A stretch of 64,000 nucleotides of DNA from Muribaculaceae bacterium (GTDB lineage: Bacteria > Bacteroidota > Bacteroidia > Bacteroidales > Muribaculaceae): NCBI GenBank assembly GCA_017557625.1, contig JAFYYG010000001.1, positions 56,248 to 120,247 on the forward strand, in the 5' to 3' direction. This document shows positions 1 through 7,748 of the stretch, piece after piece. The position numbers and the translations under genes were made by a program. Numbering within the stretch: position 1 is the stretch's first letter; the number at the start of each line of letters is the position of its first letter. The notes under the pieces were generated by a model. That model did not search any database. It worked only from the letters and a program-made list of their open reading frames with translations, and was not told where the DNA came from.

Positions 1-109
1 CCCTACCCTTGCCAAACACTTGTCTGACATCGAAAGGGAACTCGATATACGCGGCATCCATTCCCTCAACAGGCTTAATCTCAGCATCGAAAACAAACTC
101 TTTCGCCAT
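1..109 (-). CDS. DUF1905 family protein, N-terminal fragment (runs off the left edge)
   Basis: Reading the minus strand from an ATG at 109 gives [20 protein letters not shown] followed by [16 protein letters not shown], open to base 1. The pattern (a short beta strand, then a hydrophobic-P-hydrophobic-DV..FGKGR segment) matches the start of DUF1905 proteins, small beta-barrel proteins of unknown biochemical role that are sometimes fused to a bacteriocin-protection (OmdA-type) domain. Only 36 codons are visible, so length and any fusion cannot be judged. It is divergent from the acetyltransferase gene at 204, and the two promoters must share the roughly 94-bp gap. The family call rests on the N-terminal pattern alone. 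Confidence 0.7.
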   Translation of the reverse strand, partial: MAKEFVFDAEIKPVEGMDAAYIEFPFDVRQVFGKGR

Positions 110-169
110 TTTTCGTTTTTTTGATTCGGCAAAAATACAAAAAATCACCAATTATTGTTGTTTTTTGTG

Positions 170-177
170 TAACTTTG
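170..177 (+). promoter_or_regulatory. Bacteroidetes -7 box for the GNAT gene
   Basis: TAACTTTG matches the Bacteroidetes -7 consensus TAnnTTTG and lies 26 nt before the ATG at 204. A T-rich stretch with TTG words at about 155-166 lies upstream, but no TTG sits at the ideal 20-bp spacing. Confidence 0.5.
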
Positions 178-203
178 TGGTGAAAATATAAATCAGAGTT
201 ACA

Positions 204-1364
204 ATGAACATTCGATTAGAACAACCCAATGATTACCGTGAGGTGGAGGAACTCACGCGGGAATCGTTTTGGAACGTGTATCGGCCTGGATGCACTGAGC
301 ATTTTGTGCTTAATCAATATAGAAGCAATCCTGACTTCATCCCCGAACTTGACTTTGTGATGGAGGAAGATGGCAAGATTATAGGCCACATCATGTTTTC
401 AAAAGCCTTGCTTGTGCTTGACGACGGCACTAGTTGCCCATCTTGGACTTTCGGACCCATCAGCATCCATCCTGACTATAAGCGCAATGGCTATGGCCTG
501 AAACTGCTCAATTTCGCTCTCGAAAAGGCCCGAGAGATGGGCATCGGTTTCTTGTGCATGGAGGGCAACATAGAGTTCTACAAGAATGCAGGTTTCGACC
601 TTGCCAGCAAACTCGGCATCCACTATCATGCCGAGCCACGTGATGCCGAGGTGCCTTATTTCCTCGCTCAAGAACTCATCCCCAGTTGGCTGAGAAGCAA
701 TGGCATCATCGAGGCAACTTATTGCCCTCCTAAGGGATATTTTGTCACCGATGAGAATCCAGAGGCTTTTGCCGCCTACGAAGCCACTTTCCCAAAGAAG
801 GAGAAACTTCGCCTGCCAGGACAATTGACCTATGAAGGAATAATGGAAAATGAGAGAATATTACTGCGGCCATGGTGCGAGAGTGATGCCGAGGCGCTGT
901 TCACTCTTGCCAGCGATCCCGATGTTGGTTCGCGTGCAGGCTGGCCACCCCACAAGAGCGTGGAGGAGAGCCGCGAGATTGTACGCACCATCTTCATGAA
1001 CGATAGCACGTGGGCTATTGTGTTTAAAGAAACAGGTGAGGTTGTAGGCGCAATAGGATACGGCCCCTCGTGCGACTGCAACCTGCCCGCCCGAGAGGAC
1101 GAGCCACTAATCGGTTACTGGCTGGGCAAACCCTATTGGAATCAAGGCATCTGCACCGAAGCGCTGCGGCTTATAGTGGAACACATTGTCAAGACGACAA
1201 GCATCCCATCGCTCATCAGCGGCCACTTCATTGACAACCCCGCCTCAGGCCGCGTGATGGAGAAATGTGGCTTCATCTCAACAGGAGAGACTTGTATCGA
1301 CCCAAATCAATATCAAGGCGACAACCGCCCAATCCGCGTACTGAGACTGGAATTGAAACGATAG
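204..1364 (+). CDS. Tandem double GNAT N-acetyltransferase
   Basis: A 386-residue protein made of two complete acetyl-CoA-dependent N-acetyltransferase (GNAT) domains. The first (about residues 1-165) resembles YhbS-type acetyltransferases: GPISIHPDYKRNGYGLKLL holds the beta4 strand and the acetyl-CoA pyrophosphate-binding R/QxxGxG loop, and CMEGNIEFYKNAGF is the usual C-terminal motif. The second (about 214-386) starts at MENERILLRPWCESDAEALF and is RimJ/RimL-like: GYWLGKPYWNQGICTEAL carries its cofactor loop and VMEKCGF its end. Substrates are unknown. The second domain begins with its own internal Met in a typical start context, so the gene may be a fusion of two once-separate genes; it is open throughout with no frameshift. 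The start fits the TAACTTTG promoter 26 nt upstream. Confidence 0.85.
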   Translation: MNIRLEQPNDYREVEELTRESFWNVYRPGCTEHFVLNQYRSNPDFIPELDFVMEEDGKIIGHIMFSKALLVLDDGTSCPSWTFGPISIHPDYKRNGYGLKLLNFALEKAREMGIGFLCMEGNIEFYKNAGFDLASKLGIHYHAEPRDAEVPYFLAQELIPSWLRSNGIIEATYCPPKGYFVTDENPEAFAAYEATFPKKEKLRLPGQLTYEGIMENERILLRPWCESDAEALFTLASDPDVGSRAGWPPHKSVEESREIVRTIFMNDSTWAIVFKETGEVVGAIGYGPSCDCNLPAREDEPLIGYWLGKPYWNQGICTEALRLIVEHIVKTTSIPSLISGHFIDNPASGRVMEKCGFISTGETCIDPNQYQGDNRPIRVLRLELKR

Positions 1365-1387
1365 AAAACGATTTTTTATTAAACCAA

Positions 1388-1607
1388 AGAGGCTGTGTCA
1401 AAAATAAAAAACAACTGATTTTTAAATAAAATGCTCACCCTCGCAATGCATTGAGCAATCTCATGCTTTGACTCGCTTAACCGCATTTTTCTGATTAATC
1501 TGATTATTTATAAATTCACAAAAACCTATAAACCAGGGTGTTGAGAAATTCAGAACATTCAGATAATTCAGTTGTTTATATCAAAATCTGAGTTTGACAC
1601 ACCCTCT
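1388..1607. mobile_element. Candidate MITE-like element 1
   Basis: The left end AGAGGCTGTGTCAAAAA (1388) and the right end AGTTTGACACACCCTCT (ending 1607) are inverted repeats matching at about 15 of 17 positions. They enclose about 190 bp of AT-rich non-coding DNA. The same terminal sequence bounds a second element at 2072-2246. No transposase is present, so any mobility would depend on one elsewhere. Target-site duplications were not established. Confidence 0.5.
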
Positions 1608-1615
1608 TTCTCACT

Positions 1616-1700
1616 AAAGTCCCTTGAAAAAGTGTGGCACTCAACCAAAAGTCCCTTGAAAAAGTGTAAGATTTTACCCAAAAGTCCCTTGAAAAAGTGT
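1616..1700 (+). repeat. Orphan array of three 20-bp repeats at about 33-bp period
   Basis: AAAGTCCCTTGAAAAAGTGT occurs exactly at 1616-1635, 1648-1667 and 1681-1700, separated by 12- and 13-bp unlike spacers. The same unit forms the array at 4207-4324 in front of the AAA ATPase gene. Here no ATPase gene follows, only its apparent last 40 bp. Confidence 0.9.
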
Positions 1701-1716
1701 AAAAATATTTGGAAAG

Positions 1717-1758
1717 TTGCCTGACTTTATATGACATTTATGCTCACAGAGTTCTGAT
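1717..1758 (+). pseudogene. 3'-terminal remnant of an AAA/DUF4143 ATPase gene
   Basis: 1717-1758 aligns with 5658-5697, the last codons and stop of the intact ATPase gene. Both contain ATGCTCAC and CTGAT in register, and about 36 of 40 aligned bases agree, with a 2-bp insertion near the left end. Similarity stops just after the stop codon. With the orphan array directly upstream, this looks like a second copy of the array-plus-ATPase unit that has lost almost the whole gene body. Confidence 0.7.
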
Positions 1759-1931
1759 TTATGAGACATCGTAGCCAAAAGACAAATACACTAATCAAAA
1801 TTTTCTACTGCAACTATGGCTTTGTGACACCATAGGTGCAACTTTGTGAGAGTCCCACCCATTCACTTTCCCCAACACTTATAATTAACGTAAGTTCGAC
1901 GAATTTATCTTTTGATAATCACTCTGTTAGT

Positions 1932-2072
1932 AGCTCCCCCTCTAAGGCTCCCACCCCTCTGCCTTTCAGGCACCTCCCCTCAGGCAGGGGAGGAATTGGG
2001 GTTGTGGGGAGTATGATAGTCTCAAGGAATTACAATTTCGCTTTTATCATACCCCTCAGTCACTTCGTGACA
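1932..2072. repeat. Structured G/C-rich intergenic element
   Basis: A C-rich run with short palindromes. GCCTTTCAGGC and CCTCCCCTCAGGCAGGGGAGG fold locally, GTATGATA near 2011 pairs with TATCATAC near 2045, and GTCACTTCGTGAC forms a small hairpin at about 2059. It resembles the dispersed palindromic intergenic elements of Bacteroidetes genomes. It is non-coding. Confidence 0.4.
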
Positions 2073-2246
2073 GAGGGTGTGTCAAAATTCTGGTTTAGTG
2101 CGCTTCGCGCAGAAATCTAACAAATCATCACAAATCAAACATTTATTTAATTTGTTGGTTTCAAGCAAATTAATTATTTGTTAGATTTGGAAATATTTGA
2201 ATGATTTCTCACGCGTAGCGTGACTCCTCTATTTTGACACACCTCC
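2072..2246. mobile_element. Candidate MITE-like element 2
   Basis: AGAGGGTGTGTCAAAATT at the left and ATTTTGACACACCTCC at the right share an inverted 12-bp core (GTGTGTCAAAAT) and match the ends of the element at 1388-1607. The interior contains a perfect 12-bp inverted repeat (AATCTAACAAAT at 2114, ATTTGTTAGATT at 2176) and the hairpin TCACGCGTAGCGTGA. There is no open reading frame. Confidence 0.5.
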
Positions 2247-2293
2247 AACTGAAACACAGCAAGTTATTTTCGTCGAACTCACGAAAAATAAAA

Positions 2294-2333
2294 AACAAGT
2301 ACCGCGGTGTTTCAAAGGACCGCAGTACTTGTT
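2294..2333 (-). terminator. Rho-independent terminator for the LRR gene
   Basis: AACAAGTACCGCGGT and ACCGCAGTACTTGTT form a 15-bp stem with one mismatch and a 10-nt loop. On the minus strand a T-rich run follows directly, 25 nt beyond the LRR stop codon. Confidence 0.85.
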
Positions 2334-2357
2334 CTAGAGATATTATTGATTGTGTTT

Positions 2358-3728
2358 TTAATCTTTCCTATTCCCTAACAAGATGTCGTAGATTGCAGTG
2401 ACGTCGGCTGCAGTGACTACTCCATCACCGTTGACATCTCCATAAACTGGAGTGGTGCCACCGCCACCACCTTCTTCGATTATATTCAGGAACTGATTCC
2501 AAGGATAAGTAAATTGATATGACTCAAGTGTGCCTTCTGGAACATAGAGTTTGCAGTAATTAAAGCTTACCCCTCCGAAAATTTTGGTATTTGCGTTAGT
2601 CGTTTCATTATAGGTCACATTCTCAGGATTTTGGATTTTTGAATATATTGATTTCAAGCCAGTACAACCGTAAAATGCTGCCTTTCCAAACGAATTCACC
2701 GAGTTGCCTATAGTTACAGATGCCAAGTCAGTGCAATTACGGAAGGCCCATTCCCCAATAGAAGTCACCGAGTTTGGGATTTCTACAGAGGTCAAACCGG
2801 TTAATCCATTGCAGATAAAACTAGGAATAACCTTAATTTCGTTTCCAAATGTAAAAGTAGTAATTCCTAGGCCACCAAATGCCGATGACGATTCGCATGA
2901 TACCGCATTCCAATTCACTGTCTTTAGTCCTGTGCAATTTTGGAAAGCGCTATTGTTGATTGAGGTTAAAGAGTCAGGAATAGTTATTGATATTAAGCCT
3001 GTACAACCGAGAAAAGCCTGGTGTCCAATATAGGTAACCGAATTAGGGATGTCTATTGATGTTAACTCTGGGTATAAAGAAAAAGCATGGTTCAATATCT
3101 TTTTCACAGAATTTGGAATAATAGTGTTTGTGCAACCAGTTATTAGAGAATTTGTCTCGGTTTCTATAATGGCATTACAATTATCACGAGAATCAAACTT
3201 TGTATTGCCTCCATCTACAATAATTGAGCTTAAACCAGTACACCCTCCAAAAGCATTCATGTTATATCCCTGGCCTAATGTTACCACTGAATTTGGAAGA
3301 GATACCGAAGTCAAGCCAGTGCATTCACCAAAAGCCATCCATCCAATCGATGTCACCGAGTTGGGGATTTCAACCGAGGTCAAGCCACTGCAACCATAGA
3401 AAGCTTCAATGCTAATCGATGTCACCGAGTTGGGGATGGTCACCGAAGTCACGCCTGTGCAATTACAGAAGGCTTCGTCGCCAATCAAAGTCACCGAGTA
3501 AGTCGTGCCATTATAAGTCACACTTGATGGAATGTTTAATTCGCCAGTAAGATTTGAATAACCATATCCATTACTTCCTGTTCCTTCATATGTCACCGTC
3601 ACGCTTGTGCCATCGCTGTTGTAGTTATAGCATAGTCCATCTACCATAAAGTCGTAGGCACTTACCAATTGCGGAAGCATTGCTGCTATTATAGCGAGCA
3701 AAAATGATTTAAGAAATTTAATTTTCAT
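2358..3728 (-). CDS. Secreted BspA-like leucine-rich-repeat protein with a half dockerin
   Basis: A 456-residue protein with a Sec signal peptide (MKIKFLKSFLLAIIAAML..SA, cleavage near 24). From about residue 80 to 390 it carries BspA/LRR_5-type repeats built on variants of SVTIPNSVTSIGEWAFRNCT. Such surface LRR proteins are linked to adhesion to host or bacterial partners; the ligand here is unknown. After a Gly/Thr linker, the last about 29 residues (GDVNGDGVVTAADVTAIYDI...) are one calcium-binding dockerin-like repeat. Other tagged proteins in this window have two, so this tag is half-length. A strong terminator follows the gene. It sits between the two 20-bp repeat arrays. Confidence 0.85.
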   Translation of the reverse strand: MKIKFLKSFLLAIIAAMLPQLVSAYDFMVDGLCYNYNSDGTSVTVTYEGTGSNGYGYSNLTGELNIPSSVTYNGTTYSVTLIGDEAFCNCTGVTSVTIPNSVTSISIEAFYGCSGLTSVEIPNSVTSIGWMAFGECTGLTSVSLPNSVVTLGQGYNMNAFGGCTGLSSIIVDGGNTKFDSRDNCNAIIETETNSLITGCTNTIIPNSVKKILNHAFSLYPELTSIDIPNSVTYIGHQAFLGCTGLISITIPDSLTSINNSAFQNCTGLKTVNWNAVSCESSSAFGGLGITTFTFGNEIKVIPSFICNGLTGLTSVEIPNSVTSIGEWAFRNCTDLASVTIGNSVNSFGKAAFYGCTGLKSIYSKIQNPENVTYNETTNANTKIFGGVSFNYCKLYVPEGTLESYQFTYPWNQFLNIIEEGGGGGTTPVYGDVNGDGVVTAADVTAIYDILLGNRKD

Positions 3729-4206
3729 TTGTTTTATATATTAAATAATAAAGTTATTCATGCTTTATATAATAGACACTAAAGTTGATCTGATTACTTG
3801 CCATGTTAGTGGAATCTATATCATTTATGAATCTCTTAGTTTTTATGCATACACATGACAAATCTTCACAATCCTTTATGGTGGACTGTGCTTGGAGATC
3901 AATAGTGATGTGGATGAGTAATATCTATTTCTACTTATCGCAAATGGGGGGGGTAACAAGTTAATGCTCAATAAATTATATAATAATATTGAGATTCTTT
4001 TTAATATTTTGCAGCAAGTAGTCACGGTTTTTATAGCCTAATTTGGTTTATGATTTAGTGTAAATTAGTTTGCAAAAATAGTAAATATAAAGGAATTATG
4101 CAATAGTTATGACTTTTTTCAAGCAATAACTGAATGTTACTTGTGTGGCTCTGCCACAGGCACGAGAATTAGTTTGTAACTCATACGTCTTGTAATCTTC
4201 GCACCA
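3729..4206. other. AT-rich spacer with nothing recognised
   Basis: An AT-rich non-coding stretch between the LRR gene start and the repeat array. A G8 run occurs near 3947. I see no clear TAnnTTTG promoter for the leftward LRR gene, no gene, and no strong hairpin. Confidence 0.5.
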
Positions 4207-4324
4207 AAAGTCCCTTGAAAAAGTGTAACGAAAAACTAAAAGTCCCTCGAAAAAGTGTAAGAAACATTAGGAAAGTCCCTTGAAAAAGTGTAAATTTGCA
4301 GCGAAAAGTCACTTGAAAAAGTGT
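4207..4324 (+). repeat. Four-unit 20-bp repeat array upstream of the ATPase gene
   Basis: Units start at 4207, 4239, 4272 and 4305 (period 32-33 bp). Units 1 and 3 are exactly AAAGTCCCTTGAAAAAGTGT; unit 2 has one change (CTTG to CTCG) and unit 4 one change (GTCCCTT to GTCACTT). Spacers of 12-13 bp share no sequence. The array ends 40 bp before the ATPase ATG. The period is close to three turns of B-DNA, so every unit would present the same face, as expected for cooperative protein binding (inference). Confidence 0.9.
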
Positions 4325-4364
4325 AAAAAATTTAATTAATCAGCTAATTTACAATTATATATCT

Positions 4365-5696
4365 ATGTATAGGCGAAAAATAGAAAAAACTCTGCATAAG
4401 TGGAAGTCTCGGAACGACCATAATCCACTCGTCATTAAAGGGTGCCGCCAGTGCGGAAAAACTAGCAGTGTTCTGGCTTTTGCAAAGACAAATTATAAGC
4501 ATGTCATTTATCTCGATTTTCACGAGCATGAAGAGTATAAAGCATTCTTTGCTGGCGCATTAAATACCGACACTATAGTGCTCAATATCACCATCGGGAT
4601 GCCAGATGTAAAATTTGTGCCAGGTCATACTTGTCTCATACTTGATGAGATCCAAGAATGTCCAAGAGCCAGAGCGTCGCTCAAATTTTTTGCCTTAGAC
4701 GGTCGCTATGATGTAATTTGCACAGGATCGCTGCTTGGAGTGAGCGGCTACAAGCTACCCGATAAAACAGATAAACAAGCATCAATACCAGTTGGCTTCG
4801 AAGAAAGCATAAATATGTATCCCATGGACTTCGAGGAATGGCTTTGGGCAAATGGAGTGCAGCCGCAGCACTTTGATTACCTGCGACAATGCTTTGAGCG
4901 ACAAGAGCCAGTTAACGAGGCCATTCATCGACACATGAGAGAGTTGCTGCTGAAATATATGATTGTGGGAGGTATGCCTGCAGCAGTTAAGACTTTCTTC
5001 ACGTTCAACGACATGAATCAAGTGCAAACGGTTCAGCGTTACATAATTGAAGCTTATAAGGACGACATGATAAAATATGCCTCCAATCATGACCAACCGC
5101 TCATCAAAGAGTGCTTTGAGTCAATACCGGCACAATTAGCTCGTGAGAACAAGAAATTTACTTATTCCATCATTCGCAACAATGCCCGCGCTAGTCTGTA
5201 TCAAGGCAGCCTGCAATGGATTGAAGATGCCGGAATCATCAGGAGATGTTATAATCTGAGCATTACCGAATTACCTCTTGATGGTAACGCTATTAAAAAT
5301 TCATTTAAGGTATATATGGCAGATATTGGGCTTTTGGTCAGTATGCTTGAAGAGGGAACTGCTTGGAGTATCATGCAAGGCAATCTGCATGGCTACAAAG
5401 GAGCAATTTTTGAGAACCTTGTCGCCGACATTTTAGGAAAAATGGGACGAAAACTCTACTATTTCAAGAAAAATAGCGGATTGGAAATTGATTTTGTCAT
5501 CCGCTACAAGGGAGAATGCTGCCCCATAGAATGTAAAGCTAGCACTGGCAACACAAAGTCACTGAAGACTATTCTCAAGCACCCAGAACATTATCACGTG
5601 ACACACGCCATCAAACTAGGAGACTACAACATTGGTAAAAACAACTCAATATTGACCTTGCCACTTTACATGGCATTCATGCTCACGGAGTACTGA
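4365..5696 (+). CDS. AAA-type ATPase with C-terminal DUF4143 nuclease-like domain
   Basis: A 443-residue protein of the AAA_14/DUF4143 family. The Walker A motif GCRQCGKT is at residues 26-33, and Walker B LILDEIQE has D94 and E95. The C-terminal DUF4143 part keeps a PD-(D/E)xK-like arrangement: E350 in YKGAIFEN, D376 in LEIDFV, and E389-C-K391 in IECKAS. The length is normal and the frame is open. Members are common, often multicopy, in Bacteroidetes, and their cellular role is not established. The start codon lies 40 bp after the four-unit repeat array, suggesting that array and gene form one unit. A gutted second copy at 1616-1758 supports this. Confidence 0.9.
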   Translation: MYRRKIEKTLHKWKSRNDHNPLVIKGCRQCGKTSSVLAFAKTNYKHVIYLDFHEHEEYKAFFAGALNTDTIVLNITIGMPDVKFVPGHTCLILDEIQECPRARASLKFFALDGRYDVICTGSLLGVSGYKLPDKTDKQASIPVGFEESINMYPMDFEEWLWANGVQPQHFDYLRQCFERQEPVNEAIHRHMRELLLKYMIVGGMPAAVKTFFTFNDMNQVQTVQRYIIEAYKDDMIKYASNHDQPLIKECFESIPAQLARENKKFTYSIIRNNARASLYQGSLQWIEDAGIIRRCYNLSITELPLDGNAIKNSFKVYMADIGLLVSMLEEGTAWSIMQGNLHGYKGAIFENLVADILGKMGRKLYYFKKNSGLEIDFVIRYKGECCPIECKASTGNTKSLKTILKHPEHYHVTHAIKLGDYNIGKNNSILTLPLYMAFMLTEY

Positions 5697-5850
5697 TCTT
5701 AAAACCGAAATGAACTATTGGATGTGACCTTGGTCATGAGTGACAAAAGCCCCATCGCAAATGACTATGCTGCCAATCAAATTTTGAATTTAAATTACAT
5801 AAATTTCCAAAATAATCACCACTAATAGTAGAGGTTTAAGAAAAAAGTTG

Positions 5851-5858
5851 TACCTTTG
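5851..5858 (+). promoter_or_regulatory. -7 box for the acyl-CoA ligase gene
   Basis: TACCTTTG fits TAnnTTTG, 58 nt before the ATG at 5917. I see no well-spaced TTG element upstream. Confidence 0.45.
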
Positions 5859-5916
5859 TGGTTTGTAAAATTGTATTGACCTCAATACCTACTATTTACT
5901 GTTAATAATCATTTCT

Positions 5917-7536
5917 ATGAAACACTATCTGAAGACATTAGAGAACACTATCCGCAATCATTGGAACTTGAAAGCACTCTGTGACTATGGAGGCGAGTCA
6001 TTCACCTACGGCAATCTTGCCACTCACGTCGAGCAGATGCGCCTTTTCTTTGCCGCCACAGGCATCAAGAAAGGCGACAAAATCGCTATCTGCGCACGCA
6101 ACTCCGCACGCTGGGCGATGACCTTTTGGGGCATCAACGTGAACGAGTGCGTGGTGGTGCCTATCCTTGCCGATTTCCACCCCGACAGCGTCTCTAACCT
6201 CACCAACCATTCAGATAGCGTGATGCTCTTCACCAACGATGACATTTGGGCAAAGATGAATCCCGATGACATGCCCAACCTCAAAGCAGCCATCAACGTG
6301 AAGGACAACAACTTGCTTTGGCATCGCGACAATGCCGTGGCCAAGGCGTGGGAGAAGCGCGAGGAGGAGTTTAACAAACAATATCCCAGTGGCATGATGC
6401 CTGGTGATGTGACTTATCCCGGCGACAACTTCTACGACCTGGCAATCATCAACTACACATCTGGCACCACGGGCAATCCCAAGGGCGTGATGCTCACCTA
6501 CGGCGCCATGAGCGACACCGACGAGTTTGCCAATGCCCATTTTCCCAACACTCCCGGCGAGACCATCGTCTCAATGCTCCCAATGGCGCACATGTATGGC
6601 CTGGCAATTGAGTTCATACACCCCAACGTGGATGGCGTTACAGTCTATTTCTTAGGCAAGACACCGTCACCCACCACCCTGCTCAAAGCCATGCAGGAAG
6701 TGAGGCCCTATATGGTTATCACTGTGCCGCTGGTGATGGAGAAAATCTATGCCAATTCCATCAAACCCGCCTTAGAGAAGAGGGAAAAGCTACTGCGCAT
6801 CCCAGGCATGAAGCGTGTGATTTACAGCGCCGCACGCCGAACAATCATGAAGGTGTTTGGCGGACAAGTGCAATGCTTCATCATGGGTGGCGCGGCACTC
6901 AATCCCGAGGCCGAGAAGTGCTTCAAGAAGATGAAACTGCCTTTCACCGTGGGTTACGGAATGACCGAGGCATGTCCACTGCTGGGCTACGCATGGTGGA
7001 AAGAGTTTGTGCCAGGCTCATGCGGCAAGCCAGTGCATGAAGTGCGCATCGACAGCGAAGACCCACAGCACAAAGCCGGCGAAATCCAGGCGCGAGGCGC
7101 TAACATCACCATCGGCTACTACAAGAACCCCGAGGCCACTGCGGCATCTTTCACCGACGACGGATGGTTCCGCACTGGCGACCTCGGCATAATGGACAAG
7201 AACGGTAACATCTTCATCCGCGGACGCATCAAGTCAATGATTCTCAACTCATCAGGACAGAACATCTACCCCGAAGAGGTGGAAGCGGTACTTAACAACT
7301 GCCAGTATGTTGACGAGTGCGTTGTCGTGGACCGAAAAGGCAAGATTGTGGCGCTGGTATATACCGACTTGCCTAAAGACATGGACGACGAGACCAAAGC
7401 CGCACTGCCAGCACAAATCCGCGACGAGGCCAACCTTTCACTCCCAGGCTACAGCAAAATCTCACAAGTGGAAATGCTCGACACACCATTTGAAAAAACC
7501 CCTAAAATGAGTATAAAGAGGTTCTTGTACAAGTAA
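5917..7536 (+). CDS. AMP-forming long-chain fatty acid-CoA ligase
   Basis: A 539-residue adenylate-forming enzyme that activates a carboxylic acid (probably a fatty acid) with ATP and joins it to CoA through an acyl-AMP. The AMP-binding signature NYTSGTTGNPKGVMLTYG starts at residue 179. VGYGMTEACPLLGY is the A5-type motif. WFRTGDLGIMDKNGNIFIRG (about 417-437) carries the A7/A8 motifs with the ribose-binding Asp. ILNSSGQNIYPEEVE follows, and a C-terminal catalytic Lys is expected in KTPKMSIKRFLYK. It lacks membrane segments, so it is cytoplasmic. The length fits short bacterial FadD-like enzymes. It stands alone, without neighbouring beta-oxidation genes, so lipid recycling is as likely as degradation. 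Confidence 0.88.
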   Translation: MKHYLKTLENTIRNHWNLKALCDYGGESFTYGNLATHVEQMRLFFAATGIKKGDKIAICARNSARWAMTFWGINVNECVVVPILADFHPDSVSNLTNHSDSVMLFTNDDIWAKMNPDDMPNLKAAINVKDNNLLWHRDNAVAKAWEKREEEFNKQYPSGMMPGDVTYPGDNFYDLAIINYTSGTTGNPKGVMLTYGAMSDTDEFANAHFPNTPGETIVSMLPMAHMYGLAIEFIHPNVDGVTVYFLGKTPSPTTLLKAMQEVRPYMVITVPLVMEKIYANSIKPALEKREKLLRIPGMKRVIYSAARRTIMKVFGGQVQCFIMGGAALNPEAEKCFKKMKLPFTVGYGMTEACPLLGYAWWKEFVPGSCGKPVHEVRIDSEDPQHKAGEIQARGANITIGYYKNPEATAASFTDDGWFRTGDLGIMDKNGNIFIRGRIKSMILNSSGQNIYPEEVEAVLNNCQYVDECVVVDRKGKIVALVYTDLPKDMDDETKAALPAQIRDEANLSLPGYSKISQVEMLDTPFEKTPKMSIKRFLYK

Positions 7537-7661
7537 GCCAATTCTACTCATTCGCCGTCTGAAAAAAACTGCGAGAAATTTATAGCACATCCCTTAATAG
7601 TCCAAAACAATTCCCAATTCCTAGACTTTTGACTGGTTTATGACAAAAAATGCTCTTTTTC

Positions 7662-7692
7662 TTGCATATTAACATAATTATTAGTAACTTTG
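7662..7692 (+). promoter_or_regulatory. Promoter of the 7749 gene (TTG-20-TAACTTTG)
   Basis: TTG at 7662-7664, exactly 20 bp, then TAACTTTG at 7685-7692. The sequence around it (CTTGCATATTaaCATAATTATTAGTA) is nearly repeated at the 10112 gene promoter. Downstream, AAAACAACTATAT (7713-7725) is a leader word shared with three other genes of the cluster. Confidence 0.75.
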
Positions 7693-7748
7693 TCAACTTT
7701 TTAGAAAATTGTAAAACAACTATATTAACTCTCTAAATTTTGAATTTA

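Larger units (their letters stand above)
1365..2357. other. Gene-free region of small repeat elements
   Basis: I see no credible coding sequence here. It holds, in order, a candidate MITE (1388-1607), an orphan repeat array (1616-1700) joined to an ATPase gene remnant (1717-1758), a structured G/C-rich stretch (about 1932-2072), a second candidate MITE (2072-2246) and a terminator for the leftward LRR gene (2294-2333). I see nothing in 1760-1930. Confidence 0.7.

Noticed and set aside
9-191. Plus-strand 60-codon reading frame at the left edge
   Set aside because: It is antisense to the DUF1905 gene start and overlaps the acetyltransferase promoter.
1616-1700. The 20-bp repeats with unlike 12-13-bp spacers as a CRISPR array
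   Set aside because: Repeats and spacers are far too short, spacers are AT-rich and shorter than any CRISPR spacer, and no cas gene is present. The link to the ATPase gene explains the array better.
1836-2120. 94-codon reading frame in the repeat-rich spacer
   Set aside because: It runs through palindromic non-coding elements and into a candidate MITE; no homology pattern or promoter.
7740-7748. TTG at 7740 as the start of the 7749 gene
   Set aside because: The paralogue at 10112 starts at the equivalent of the ATG at 7749, and MKK is a normal signal peptide start.
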